Part shown: positions 36,059 through 47,275 of the stretch, piece after piece
Numbering within the stretch: position 1 is the stretch's first letter
Layout of the letters: each line of letters opens with the position of its first letter
Origin: Lepidodermella squamata
Lineage: Eukaryota; Gastrotricha
DNA length: 64,000 nucleotides
Assembly (NCBI GenBank): GCA_047495785.1
Contig: JBLDXI010000007.1
Coordinates: forward strand, 372,001-436,000
Reading direction: 5' to 3'
Made by a program: the position numbers and the translations under genes
The notes under the pieces: model-generated
What the model was told of the DNA's origin: nothing
Databases searched by the model: none
What the model saw: the letters and a program-made list of their open reading frames with translations, nothing else

Positions 36059-37895
36059 ATGTCCTCTGCTGCTTCGAATTACATTGCCAATTCATGGCTG
36101 ATCGGAGATGGCCATCACTGCATACTTTTATACCATCAACAACAAAAATCCGAAGTTTTTGCTTTGAGAGATGCGGTAAGTCGTCGTTTTTAATTTAATT
36201 TAAACAATAAACAAAGCTTTGCAGATTCTAACGAAAGGTTTCAAAGTTTGGACAGCCCGAAAGCGTGACTCACTGTTGCCTGGAACAGACCAGCCCGAGT
36301 CCTCGGGAGATGACGAAATCGGGAAATCTCTTATCGTCATCATTTGCTACTCAAATTCATACAAATCTAGTGAATTTTGCAAAGCTGAAGCTATGCGTGC
36401 TGTCATGCTGAAAAAACCGGTCATCCTTGTCCGCATGGAGCCTGGGTAAGGCATTTCATCACTCAGCTTTCATCCAAATATCTGCTTCGTCACAGGGTCC
36501 ATGTTGATGGCTGGCTTTCGATTGCTGTTGGGACTCAAGCCGAAAAATCGCCGCCTATCGACATTTTCCGCCCGGCATCATTCGACCACGTCATCGCAGC
36601 TGTGAAAGCTAAGGTAGAGCATTTACTGGAAAAGCCTGACGAAGAGGATCAGAAGCCGAAAACACCAACAAGCATGGAAGCTGAGGTCAAATCTAAGGTA
36701 AAAACTGACCATTATAGTTTCCATCAAATATTCGAAATTTGAAGGTGAAAGACCTTTGGCAAGCAGTTCAGTTAGGAGATGCCGCAAAAGTCAAGAAGAT
36801 AGTCGAGTCCATTCCAGAAGGTGAGATTTTCATGAAATTTATAGCCATTAAAAACAATTGTGGTCCCGTTCTTCAGGACATTATCGAGAGATGCTGTTAG
36901 AAGCTCGAGGTGACGAAAAATGGTACAATGATACCCCGCTGCTGAGAGCTGCTCGCTGTGGTCGAGCGGAGGCGTTCGAAACTCTGTTGGCAATGGGTTC
37001 AAAACCCAACGCCCACAACAAATTAGGCAACAACGCGCTTCATCTAGCCGCCGGCTACGGCCATATTCCTGTCATTAAAGTTATCCTGAACAAGGGTGTA
37101 ATCGATGTTGAATCCAAGGGACAATGGGGTCGAACTTGTTTACACCACGCCGCGGCTGAGAATCACCAGGAAGCAGTTCGGGTGTTGCTGAAGCACGGGG
37201 CGAATATTGAGGCAAGAGGTGGGCATTTCGAACGAACGCCCCTGGGAATGGCGGCTCATTTCGGGCGAAATGACATCATCAACATTCTATGCGAGGCCGG
37301 CGCTAACGTGATGGCGACTGACGTAGACGGCGAAACTGCTTTACATCTCGCAGCTACTACGGGTAAAACAGACAGCGGCCGGTTGTTGATCACCCGATGG
37401 AAGGCGCTGGTTGAGGCGAAAGATTTCGATAATTGGACACCGTTGTTAACTGCCGCAGCGGAGGGACATGCTGATTTCGTGCGAATGCTGCTCATGGAGC
37501 ATAACGCGAATTTTAAGGCGGCTACCGATCCTGAGGGTCACATTGTCATGCATGTCGCAGCTGAGTTCGGCCATAGCAAGGTGATTAAAACTGTCATTGA
37601 ATATGCGCGGACGGTTCGTGAGATTTTCGGCGAGGCAGATCCGGTTGATCGTTTGGTCAATTGGCAGAATGCCAGGCATGATACGCCGCTGCATGTCGCT
37701 TGCGCCCACGCGTCCTTACCGGCAGTTGAGTTGTTGCTGGAGCTGGGCGCTGATTTTACGGCTCGCAATCAGCACAACGCGACGCCGCTGTCTCTCGCTC
37801 GAGATTTGGCGTCGGAAACAATTGCGCCCGAGCTAGCAGAGGCGGCTGAGTGCGTTATTCATCTTTTGCAATCGAAAGGAGCACCAGAGCTATGA
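36059..37895 (+). CDS. TIR domain-ankyrin repeat protein
   Basis: Exons 36059-36175, 36225-36445, 36496-36697, 36745-36820 and 36877-37895 give 544 aa. Residues ~20-160 form a TIR-like domain: a first beta strand CILLYHQQQKSEV, VIICYSNSYKSSEFCKAEAM, then KKPVILVRMEP and DGWLSIAVG. Glu-94 in FCKAE sits where TIR NADases such as SARM1 have the catalytic glutamate (in a W/F-x-x-x-E context). Residues ~215-540 contain about nine ankyrin repeats (GNNALHLAAGYGHIPVIKVI, GRTCLHHAAAENHQEAVRVL, GETALHLAATTGKTDSGRLL, DTPLHVACAHASLPAVELLL). The start is the ATG in the conserved context; the frame is open further upstream, so the protein could be longer. A cytosolic immune sensor or NAD-cleaving effector is the likely class, not proven. 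Confidence 0.82.
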
Positions 37896-38957
37896 ATTAT
37901 TACTGTCGGTTTTACAGCAACATTACAACCTATTAGCCACGGCTGCATTTAAAAAAATGGTGTGATGTTTGAAATAAAAAAAATGATGTAAAATTAAAAA
38001 GAAAAAACGGAATAAACGTAATTGCTTCGCGAACCAAGGATTCCGGCAGGTTTGACTATAAGTTCACGGTTATCACCCCATGAAATTCCGAAGCGTGGAA
38101 CTGTGACGGCTTTAAAATGTTCTTTTTCGTTAGGAAATCCTACTTTTCGATTTAACGTAGTTTTAAACTAAGTCAGCAGTCTATTCCGAGGGAGCTACAC
38201 TTAAACCAGTATAGCTCAAGCTATAACCCTGAAGCTCCCACTGTAACCCAGTTTGGTGACTTTTGGCACTGTCGTCACACCTATCTATCAGTCGAAGTTT
38301 CATCAAACCTGTAGCCTGAGTAACTCGAATTACAGATATGTGAATATTTAATATTTTCTGGTTTTATTAAATAAATCTCATAACAATACAAAGGGCAGAA
38401 ATCTTAGGAAGATTTCGTCGAGTGCGGTCTAGTAACCCTAGTATCATAACTATAGTATCATAAAGGTGCTGAACAAACACGATAAGAGATTGAGAGAATC
38501 TTGCCGGTAATTGACTTCGCAGTATTATGGATGAATCATCGATAAATCATATTTCAATGAGATCACGTGAGATGTTAATTGGATTTCGTCTGCCGAGTTA
38601 ATTGGTTTGCTGGTACTTTCATTCGATTTCGATAATTGGTTTCGATAATTGAATTGATAATTGATTTATCGGCATCTTATTTGATTTCTTGACTAACATT
38701 CCAATCGCATGATTCATAATGTACTAAAACTCATTTTCGATGATTGCGCTCTAACCTATTTCGGAAATACGAACAAACAATATTTACATCGGTATCGAAT
38801 CTATAATACCGTGGCAGAACATCAAGTTTATTTGAGTCTCATTTCGATGATACATACAATATTCAATTCTTCGTAGAAGGGTTAAAATATGAATAAAGGT
38901 TATTGGTTGGTGATATAATTCAAGTTGAGATCATTTTTGAATTTTCATCCGAATAAT
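37896..38957. repeat. Repeat-rich spacer with a diverged duplicate
   Basis: AT-rich sequence. The part at about 38265-38480 resembles 39780-39990 in the same orientation (CACACCTATCT..., CAAACCTGTAGC..., GGGCAGAA...). Near 38620-38670 there are iterated TCGATAATTG words. No coding sequence. Confidence 0.5.
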
Positions 38958-39674
38958 CTAGACGGCTGATGACAATAATGAATCATTATTAGCGTCGAAG
39001 TTGAGTTTGACTGCAGTAGCACAATGGTCACTTCGAAATTTATCTTCGACCGAAGGCGGCTGCGTCAGCATCGGCAGAACAGCTTGATTTGCCAGCCAAA
39101 TATCCAATTGTCGCCCTCGCCCTGTTGCCGAGAAATGAGTCGGTTGGCCGCTGCTAATCAGAGCGTGTCCCTTACGATCAAGCCAACGTACCAAGCTGGT
39201 CCCAGATACGTTTGTTTTGTCGTTTCGTCTAGAGAGTCGTGGATGCCAGCAATTGAGATCGCCAGCGAACAGGCATGGACCATCTTCACCCAAGATAAAT
39301 GTCAGGAAAGAAACGTCAAGGCGGTGACGCGGAGAGCAGTATCCCGTCGCAATAATCAACGAACTCTCGGATTTGCCAACCAATTTTAGTCCCAGCCATT
39401 CGCTGTGTGATGTGTTGTAAGAATAAACTTCTGCAACTCGGATTGAACGTTTGACAGCGATCGCTACGCCACCATAAGCTGAACCTTGTTTAAGTTCTCT
39501 ATCTTCACGAAAAACGACAAAACCTGGTACTTTGAAGCGATCGCTAGAAGATAGCCATGTTTCATTAATCATAACTAAGTCCAAGTCTAGGGATCGGATT
39601 AGAAGGGTGAGCTCGGCTAACCTGCTATTGATTTTTGTGCCGTGACCTTTGTTCCATTGACCTACTGTAAGCAT
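38958..39674 (-). mobile_element. Non-LTR retrotransposon fragment, endonuclease domain
   Basis: Minus-strand ORF of 238 aa with the apurinic-like endonuclease (EEP) domain of a jockey/CR1-type LINE. Visible motifs: VGQWNKGHG near the start, INETWLSSSDRF with the metal-binding Glu, AYGGVAIAVKRSIRV, ATGYCSPR, FAGDLNCWHPRLSRRND, LDIWLANQ and FRSDHCATAV. The ORF then stops; no reverse transcriptase follows, so this is a truncated copy. It is closely related to 42325-42530, and flanked on both sides by the 38265/39780 duplicate. Confidence 0.8.
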
Positions 39675-40784
39675 TTCTTATTATGATGACCTAACCTTAC
39701 TTCGAGCCTTATAAAGCGAAAATGGTCTTCCAGGGCCTTTTATTCATCAATTCCGCTGGACTTGACAAAAAGGCCAGGTTTCAATGTCACACCTATCTGT
39801 TAAAGCAGAGTTATATCAAACCTGTAGCTTGATCAACTCGAATAACAGAAAAAAACAGAAAACAGTCGAATCTGATATTATCTGCTTTATTGCGAACCTC
39901 AAACGTTGACACAGGGCAGAAGTCTATAAAAGGCTCCTTCGATGGTTAGTAGCACAAGTAACTCTCGTATCATCAACCGATTGAAAAGCTTGTTATATAG
40001 GTGGTTTAGCAAGTACAGCTTTTATCTCGCTACCTGGTTAGCTGTTGCGGAATGAAAAATCCAGGGTTTATATAGGCTCCCATATCCAGTACATTTATGC
40101 TAGAATTGCGTCATAGAAAATCGAGAAAAAATCGGCTATGATTCATATTTATTAAGACGAACATCGATAAGTATTGCGTATCGATTGCGCCGTTATAATG
40201 CCGTTACGTTAAAAATGATTGATTGATACGTCAGCAGTCGATACAGGTGATTTCTATTGCGTATTGAGGTTCGCAATTATCAATTATCGACTCAATTATT
40301 GATAATTGATTACCGGCTCAATTATCGATAATCGATAATCGATAATCACGGAATGCACCATTCGGCATGATACGTACTCGCTCCGCGCCTCAGAAAAAAA
40401 TAAGACTTTTTCAAGGTACAAAGTCCAACTTGCTGATGCTTTATATATTTTTTCGAGGATATGGTAGCTGTATTGGGAATTCCGCAGCTCATGCCGTTCG
40501 AAGTACATCATTGTTGAGTTGTTACTCTGACGATGGTATCAGCGATGGGTTGAATATTGCGCAGCACTGGTATAACGTGCTATAACTTCAAAAATCCTTC
40601 GGTATATCATAGCTTGTGAAAGCAAAAAATGATAAAAACCGATAATAAAAGCCGATCAAACTCATCGAAATCGTTACGCGTGCGGTATTCAAACGGTATT
40701 TTTCCTGTAGCGCTACAGTACAATCTGGTTTTTCCACTCGCCACAGACGTAACTTTATAGACTGCTCACCGGCAATAGAAGGGC
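39675..40784. repeat. Repeat spacer between retroelement fragments
   Basis: AT-rich spacer. At 39780-39990 is the second copy of the sequence at 38265-38480. At about 40280-40350 there are nested TTATCGATAATCGATAATCGATAAT words. No gene. Confidence 0.45.
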
Positions 40785-41480
40785 GTAACGCTTATAATTC
40801 GATGGGCGCCAGACGGTCTGATGATTCATCAGCGGCTTGGAGGTATCGCAAAGTATATTTAGAAAAAACGATACTGCATTGGAACCATAAACAAACGCGA
40901 ATATTTTTTGCCTCACACAAAAGCATATTGTATTTCAGGTATTCAACACGTACAGCAGTCCTCTCAAATCGGTGAAATAGTTCCACAGTCTATTCAAGCC
41001 GGAATATCTTGAACCAATTGGTTGATACAGCTGAAGGAATCTCACTCGCTATAGACTATGGTTCTTGATTTTGGTTTTTTTCAGTTTTATTTCAAAGCTC
41101 ATTTACAAGTACAATGTTACAATGTTACAATATTATAACATTAATATATTAATTACAAATCAGCAATGGACGTCAAGATGAATAAACAGCTTAGATTAAT
41201 AGAATAAATGGTGAATCGGTAAATAGCGATTTGCAATTAATTTATATCAACACCAGCTCGTATCAAGTTGTCAGGTGATCAGGTTGTCAAGTTGTCAAGT
41301 CAGTTGACAGGTGATCATCCAGATGTTCTCTCCAAATGACTCGCACTACTGATCACCCTACTTCTTTGCTGTGAAGCAGTCGCCATTCCAATCCGTTCGG
41401 TTTTATGCGTCGTCTCTCCGAACACCACGTCGTCAACTGTTTTGGCATATCGAGATTTTACTTTTCAGCCATACGCCTCG
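40785..41480. repeat. Diverged duplicate of 45190-45905
   Basis: About 690 bp align in the same orientation to 45190-45905: GAAGGGCGTAAC..., GAATATCTTGAACCA..., AAGCTCATTTACA..., TTTGCAATTAATTTATATC..., and ATCCAGATGTTCTCTCC.... The duplication includes the 3' end of the short RBBP6-like gene. Confidence 0.75.
41315..41446 (-). pseudogene. C-terminal remnant of a third RBBP6-like gene
   Basis: Within the duplicate block the minus strand encodes 43 residues and a stop that match the terminus of the short RBBP6-like protein: RSRVISSASHLERTSG here against RSRVINIANHSERTSG there, and AKTVDDVVFGETT against SKTIDGVMLGMTT. An upstream in-frame stop and loss of the RING and DWNN parts show that it is a remnant. 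A non-LTR fragment begins about 200 bp further along. Confidence 0.65.
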
Positions 41481-41645
41481 CAGCGCTCTCGGCGCGATAA
41501 CTTGATGCCACGATGATTCAGGGGGTACAATAACATTTCATAGATATAAAATTTGTATGTAAGTAGACAGTGTGTATAATGTAAAGTTTATAAACAAGAG
41601 ATCATGGTTGATGGTTAGTGTTTGTTTTGATCGTTTTTATGTCGT

Positions 41646-42530
41646 TTATTCAGTGATCAGCCAATCTCTGGTGTCGAATCGGAGGCGGTAGTCGGGCTTT
41701 GGCAGCTGTCTGATATGCCACGCTGGGCAGCGTTTTTCCAGTTCTGTCGCGATTTTGTCTGTAGCAGTTAAATGAGCGATGTATTCGATATATTTAGCAA
41801 TATTGAGTTCTGCGGCAAGAGTTCGCTCGCCGTAGCGTTGGGTAGCGGTCTCAAACCGCAGGTCAATACCAGTGACGCCGGCGAAGGCGATCAAATCGAT
41901 AGGGTGCGTTTCTTGGGGGAGGTTCAGTAGGGCTCTAAGGGCATAGGCTTGAAGGTCCACAAGGCGACTCAGGGCTGAAGGGCTCATGCAGGACCAGGCC
42001 GGGGCACCATACAGCAACACCGGTTCTATGAGTGTCTGGTAAAATAAAACACAAACTCCTTTTGGCAAATTTTTAGCTCGGCAAAGGCCATACAGAGATC
42101 CGACGGTCTGTCGGATCTTTGACGAGATGACGTCGAGATGCGTCGACCATGAAAGGAGCGGCGTTAGGTGCAGGCCTAGGTACCGAACTTGGGTAACCTG
42201 CGGGATGGCTTGGCCGTACAATCGTAGGTTGACAGTGGGTGGTGTGTTGCCGTAGTGGCCGAAGACGATCGCCTCGCACTTGGCAGGATTGACCTTGAGG
42301 CGCCAGCGGTTGCACCAGCTTTGACTGAAGTAGCACAATGGTCAGTTCGAAATTTATCTTCGACCGAAGGCGGCAGTGTCAGCATCGGCAGAGCGGCTTG
42401 ATTTGCCAGCCAAATATCCAATTGTCGCCCTCGCCCTGTTGCCGAGAAATGAGTCGGTTGGCCGCTGCTAATCAGAGCGTGGGCTTTACGGTTAAGCCAG
42501 CGTACCAGGATGGTCCCAGGAGCTTGGATT
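41646..42530 (-). mobile_element. Internally deleted non-LTR retrotransposon
   Basis: Read on the minus strand, 42530-42320 encodes the end of the endonuclease domain (LDIWLANQAALPM, FRTDHCATSV) and 42338-41646 encodes the end of a reverse transcriptase (WCNRWRLKVNPAKCEAIVFG, VRYLGLHLTPLLSW, LYGAPAWSC). The rest of the endonuclease and the whole catalytic RT core are missing at the junction near 42320, so the copy is dead. The reading frame of the RT tail (230 aa) is still open, which suggests recent deletion. Confidence 0.8.
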
Positions 42531-42811
42531 CATTTGAAAGCAAGCAAAATGTACTACCAGGCGTATCATTTTTATTCATTTTGGAGCAGACAGTTATCGT
42601 AAAAATAAGAGAAAAAATGGCACTTTTTTCAATGCATTGGTCTAGACACACGTTGCTTTTAATAAAGCAGAGATTTGATTACTTAGCAGAACGCGACCTT
42701 AGCACCTCGAGATTTTGACAACATTAGAGGATCGAGAGTTTCATAACATCGTAGTAAGATGCAAGCTTCAGGAATCAGCAATTTCAGTCTTCTGAGAACG
42801 TAGTCGATCGA

Positions 42812-44716
42812 TCAATAGTCATCATCATCCTCCTCATCATCGTTGTAAGCTATGATAAGTTTCACGTAAGGCCGCTCCTTATCCAACGGCGTAGCACAGA
42901 ATGGGCAAATGGCGCGGCAAGGCTCTCGAGGCGGTTTGATCTTACTCCAAACTCTACAAAACGAGTCATTCTTAAATAAACCTAATCAAATTTGGGCTAA
43001 TTAGATGACTTACAAAGCGGTTTTCTCGGGAACCATGTGGCCACAAGGGTTAAAGCAATGAGTTGCAGGGAGTCTGTCCAGGAAGAATCTTGGTTCGAGG
43101 GAGAACTGTAGCTTGGTCAGCTTGCCCATCCTCGCGCAATCCTTTACGAGGCACTTCTCCTGAGGAAGCATGGTTCCGTCTTCGCCTCGCCTTCTAGTAA
43201 CAACATGGCCGCATCCCATATAACCTGCCGAAAAAAACCGAGAATTCGGCAATGCTCATGAAAAACTCATAAAATGTTGGAAATCATTATGCTCTAAATA
43301 GGAGATTTATCGCGTTTTCGGTCATTGTCTTCAATCAGGGAAATTAGGTAAAAAAGAATTGTACTTTTCACTTACAGTGAGGATGCTGATCAAGTTCGTC
43401 CTCGGTTAGCGCGTCCGGAGCTGCGTCAAAACTGCGATTTGGGAGACCCAAGGAAATGGCGTCGAATGACACACAGGAAATAATCCTTCGCTGTTTCCTG
43501 CTTGTTCCTGGCGGCTTGTCTGACAATGCATTCCTTAGCCACGCTGTGCTCTGTTAAACATATTTTGAATGACATCATTCGCATCACTTTGGCAACATAC
43601 AAGTTGAGGCGCGTTCAAAGTAGTATGCGATCGCCAGAGTAGCATCAGGCCACATAAATCGATTATCGTCCCGTCTGGTATGTAGTTCGTATCCTCAGTT
43701 GGTTTAGCATTCGGACTCGGCGGTTGGCGAATACTGCCGATTTTGAACATCCGCCCACCGACTGAAACTTCAATCCACTCAGGGTTCCAGGCCTGAATTT
43801 GATCGATAGTAGCGTCCAGCAGCTTGAAATCTTGCGGCGGTCGCAGAACTAGAATTCCGTTTGTAGTAAACCCGTCGTACTGCCCATCACCCAGGTCCAG
43901 AGTGCTGGCGTGCTGGCTCAAAAATATCTGGTCTGCATCGTCAAAAGCAGCAGCGAAAATGCGGGGATTATGAGCGTCGTGATCATCGCCTGGTCGCCGC
44001 ATTGGTTTCCGGTTCACCATAATCCTGGCTGCAAAGCGGGACACGGTTGAGCCACCAACGGGTATCGGAGGCGGCATGTCGACGCAAAAATTTATCTGCA
44101 GAATTTACGAGATTCATAATAACTGAAGTTAAAATTGAAAATGAGGCCTAATCCTAACATAAAAAAGTCGACTACATCTCGACTACATATTCAGCTTTTT
44201 AATTCGATTTGTTCATTATTTTTATAAAAATATTTCTCAAATTTTTTCGAGATGAAATTTTTTCTTTTGGAAGCAATACTTTTATGTTAATAATTTTGAA
44301 ATGCATAATCTGGTTAACTTACTTTTGGGCTTTCAGCTCGGCCAACTTGGAACATATCCTTGCCCAAAACTGCTGTGCACGTCACCTTAATTTTCTTGTC
44401 CCCATGCTCCATGTGAATCTCAGCATCACGTGACTCCGGGTTCCGCGGAGACATCGAGTTGAGTTGCACATTCGCCATAGAAGCCGCTACGTCCGCATTT
44501 TTCGACTGAACGTCGATTCTCGAGGCAATTACTGCAGTTGGATACTCGGCTCGGTACAGCTCCATCAGGTTCTCATGAGCTGGCTGCGCCCCCGACCACA
44601 TGCAGCCATTTGTCCTGTGTAAGTCATCCAAGAGTTCAAACTGAAATAAAATGGTAAAGAAAAACCTACCCTATTACGACTAGCTCGCCGTATTTTAGAC
44701 CGATGTCAGTCTCCAT
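42812..44716 (-). CDS. Pellino E3 ubiquitin ligase
   Basis: Exons 44716-44670, 44614-44323, 44095-43601, 43550-43376, 43224-43014 and 42953-42812 give 453 aa (human 418-446). Pellino ubiquitinates IRAK/Pelle kinases in Toll/IL-1R signalling. N-terminal YGELVVIGTNG matches human YGELIVLGYNG; the split FHA-like domain has DMFQVGRAESPK, STVSRFAARIM, DGQYDGFTTNGILVL and IIDLCGLMLLWRS. The C-terminal RING-like region has GCGHVV, ATHCFNPCGHMVPEKTALVW and CPFCATPL. In place of the usual CPMC is CLVKDC. The intron at 43600-43551 has a strong GTATGT donor and its removal bypasses a stop and restores the family sequence. The gene ends with a poly-acidic tail (NDDEEDDDDY). Confidence 0.9.
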
Positions 44717-45746
44717 GGCACTAAATTGAAATGCTTCCAAAAACTAAGAGGGGCAATACTATCGAGGCGAGCGAACTTAATACGTCGTAGCCATAGATAA
44801 AAAGAAAAGATAGATCTGACACAGTAGTATTTTTATGTGTGCCGAAATGATTCATCACGATTTTTTGCTTTCTTAATCGCGTGACCAGTTTTTCATTTGT
44901 CAAGAGCTCTATAAGTAGTACGGCCAAATCATCGCATCTGACAAGTGATTCAGGGCTTCTATTTCACCCCAATTTATCTCAAATGACCTGTCCTCAAATT
45001 TCGACGGGAAAAATAGGGTATAGAGGTCCAAACTCCAGCTCGTCGCTCATCTAATCCAAATTTCCGGCCGGTGAATAGTTTTCGGTAGAAAAAAATCGAA
45101 AAGAAACACGTTTCTGCACAGTGATTATTATTATTTTTCGAGCAATTTTCAAAAAATTGCCAGATGAATCATGGCGTCAAGTGCAAATTTATGATTGCAG
45201 TTGAAGGGCGTAACACGTATAACTCGATGGACGCCAAACGGTCTGCTGATTCACCAGTGGCTTGGGGGTTGCGAAAAGTATATATCAGGGAAAAAACGAA
45301 ATCGCCTCGGAACCAAGAAAATGCGAATATTTTTGCCTCATACGAATATATTTCATGAATCAGCAGACCATACATAAGGTGCAGCGTTTTCCACGGATCG
45401 GTTTTCCCTTCAGGTTTTTATATCGGTAAAATAGCTCAACAACCTATTCAAGCAGGAATATCTTGAACCAGTTAGCTCAAGAAATCTCACTTGCTAGACT
45501 GGTTCTTGACTTTGGTATTTTAAGTTTTATTGCAAAGCTCATTTACATTTACAATGCTACAATATTATTATAATGTTAACAATATGTTAATTATATTAAT
45601 TGATTAATTAAAAATCAACAATGAAAATCAGACATTAAGATGAATAAAATGAAAGGATGGATCGGTAAATCGGTAGCGGTTTGCAATTAATTTATATCGA
45701 GATACTCCAGCTCGCATGGGTTTTCGAGTCCGTAGGCAGGCGGTCA
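44717..45746. other. Spacer between Pellino and the RBBP6-like gene
   Basis: Holds the Pellino promoter, and from 45190 the duplicated block shared with 40785. Within it, 45240-45253 and 45356-45369 form a perfect 14-bp inverted repeat about 100 bp apart. No coding sequence. Confidence 0.5.
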
Positions 45747-47275
45747 TCATCCAGATGTTCTCTCCGAATGATTCGCAATATTGATAACCCTACTTCTTTG
45801 CTTTGAACCAGTCGCAAAACCAAGGCGTTCGGGTTTAAGCGTAGTCATTCCAAGCATCACACCATCAATTGTTTTGCTGGGTTCTTTTCGGTCCGAATTC
45901 TGTTTTTTTGGGTTGGAACCAGTATAGCTCGCGGTTAATCCGTTCTCAAATTCTGCAATACTGTCACGGATATTGCTATTAGGATAAATGGCTTCCGGCT
46001 TGCATGGTTGCTGACAAGCTGGGCAAAGTTGATGCTGGGAGGTCAGCAGTTCATTGCGGATACATTCGTCGCAATATATGGCCGAACAGCAAGGTAAGGA
46101 AGCAGCAGCTTGGCATAGCTCCTCGCACAACGCGCATAGGAGCTCGGCAGGCGGTTCAACTGTTAAATCAATTATTTTCCGCTCGGTCGTTTTTTCATTA
46201 TAGGCCATCCTAGAAAAGAACGTAGAAAAGGTTAAGAATTGTACTGTACTACTGGTATAGCTTGGATTGTTCGAAATTTATCTAATAGAAAAATTGAAAT
46301 CTACTCACGCTGCAACATCTTCAACCGCATAGAGCCCACATTGGGTTCTCATTGCACCTTTGTAATTGGGTCCATCGACCAAAATCAGCCTCGATTTCGG
46401 AATACCAACTGCTAATTTGATAGGTAGTTCGGCAGCTGTATCGGTTGAATCTGCTCCAATTTTCCGCTTCCGACTATTCTTCGTGGCTTCTTCTACAGTT
46501 ACACATGACTCCATGAAAGGATTCGGAGGTACCAGCTAAAAATAGGAAACACATTCCTTTATAAGAAAGCATCAAAAGACAAGTATCTATCAGCGCATCC
46601 GTTTCTGCACTCGAAGTCGCTCAACGTCATCATCTTTTTTCATCATTTTTTCATTGATTCTTCTGTTGCCTGCATCTCTTTAATTGATTTAGTGGTTTCA
46701 ACCTCTTCAATTTTTTCAAAAGACACGCAACTCTTCGTCACATTTTTTTATTTCTCTTTTTTAGCGAAAATATCAGATAAGTAGCCATCAACATTAACAA
46801 GGTGCGAGAAAGCGGAACAGCCGAAGAATAATATTTTGACAAAAACTTACCAATTTTCGAGAATATCCAGCGTCCGATTGCAATCTGAAAACAGAACATG
46901 ATTTTTAGTAAGACGTGAAGCTGAACAAAATTTATTTGTATTACATTGTATCGACGTTTCCGATGACACGTCGCGAAACAACAACGCTTGAAAGCCGTGA
47001 GATAATATCCCAATCGCCGTATTCTGTAACATGAAGAAATTTTAAGATTGCTGCGATCAGATATTATTTGAGAAAGCTGCCTTACCTTTTGCACCCTGAT
47101 CATTTTGCAGCACGAGCTCGACGTCCCTCGAGCAGCCGATTTTGCGATTGACGGCAATCATTCTCTTCAAATCTTTGCAGAGAATGTAAGGTCCACTGAA
47201 ATGGATCATGCGCGGCGGAGTTGTCGTTGCTTTAATTCTATAGCTGATGTAAGAGGTGAGCTCTGATTCAGCCAT
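45747..47275 (-). CDS. Short RBBP6-like protein (DWNN + RING, no zinc knuckle)
   Basis: Exons 47275-47086, 47023-46945, 46884-46851, 46535-46309 and 46209-45747 give 330 aa. The N-terminal DWNN ubiquitin-like domain ends in DIISRLSSVVVSRRVIGNV, as in RBBP6. A short linker leads to LVPPNP, then a GIPKSRLILVDGPNYKGAM motif (RBBP6: GIPNSELMPVDGPHYKGTV), and a RING of the RBBP6 type (CALCEELCQ...CCSAIYCDECIRNELL...CPACQQPC). Compared with full RBBP6 at 53032-57879 it lacks the CCHC zinc knuckle, the C-terminal proline and RS regions and the basic tail. The 79-nt second exon has exactly the same length and phases as in RBBP6, so the two are duplicates. It is probably a nuclear E3 ligase with a reduced partner set. 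Confidence 0.85.

Noticed and set aside
40280-40350. TTATCGATAATCGATAAT iterations as a replication origin or operator
   Set aside because: Simple AT-rich palindromic repetition is common in such spacers; nothing else supports a function.
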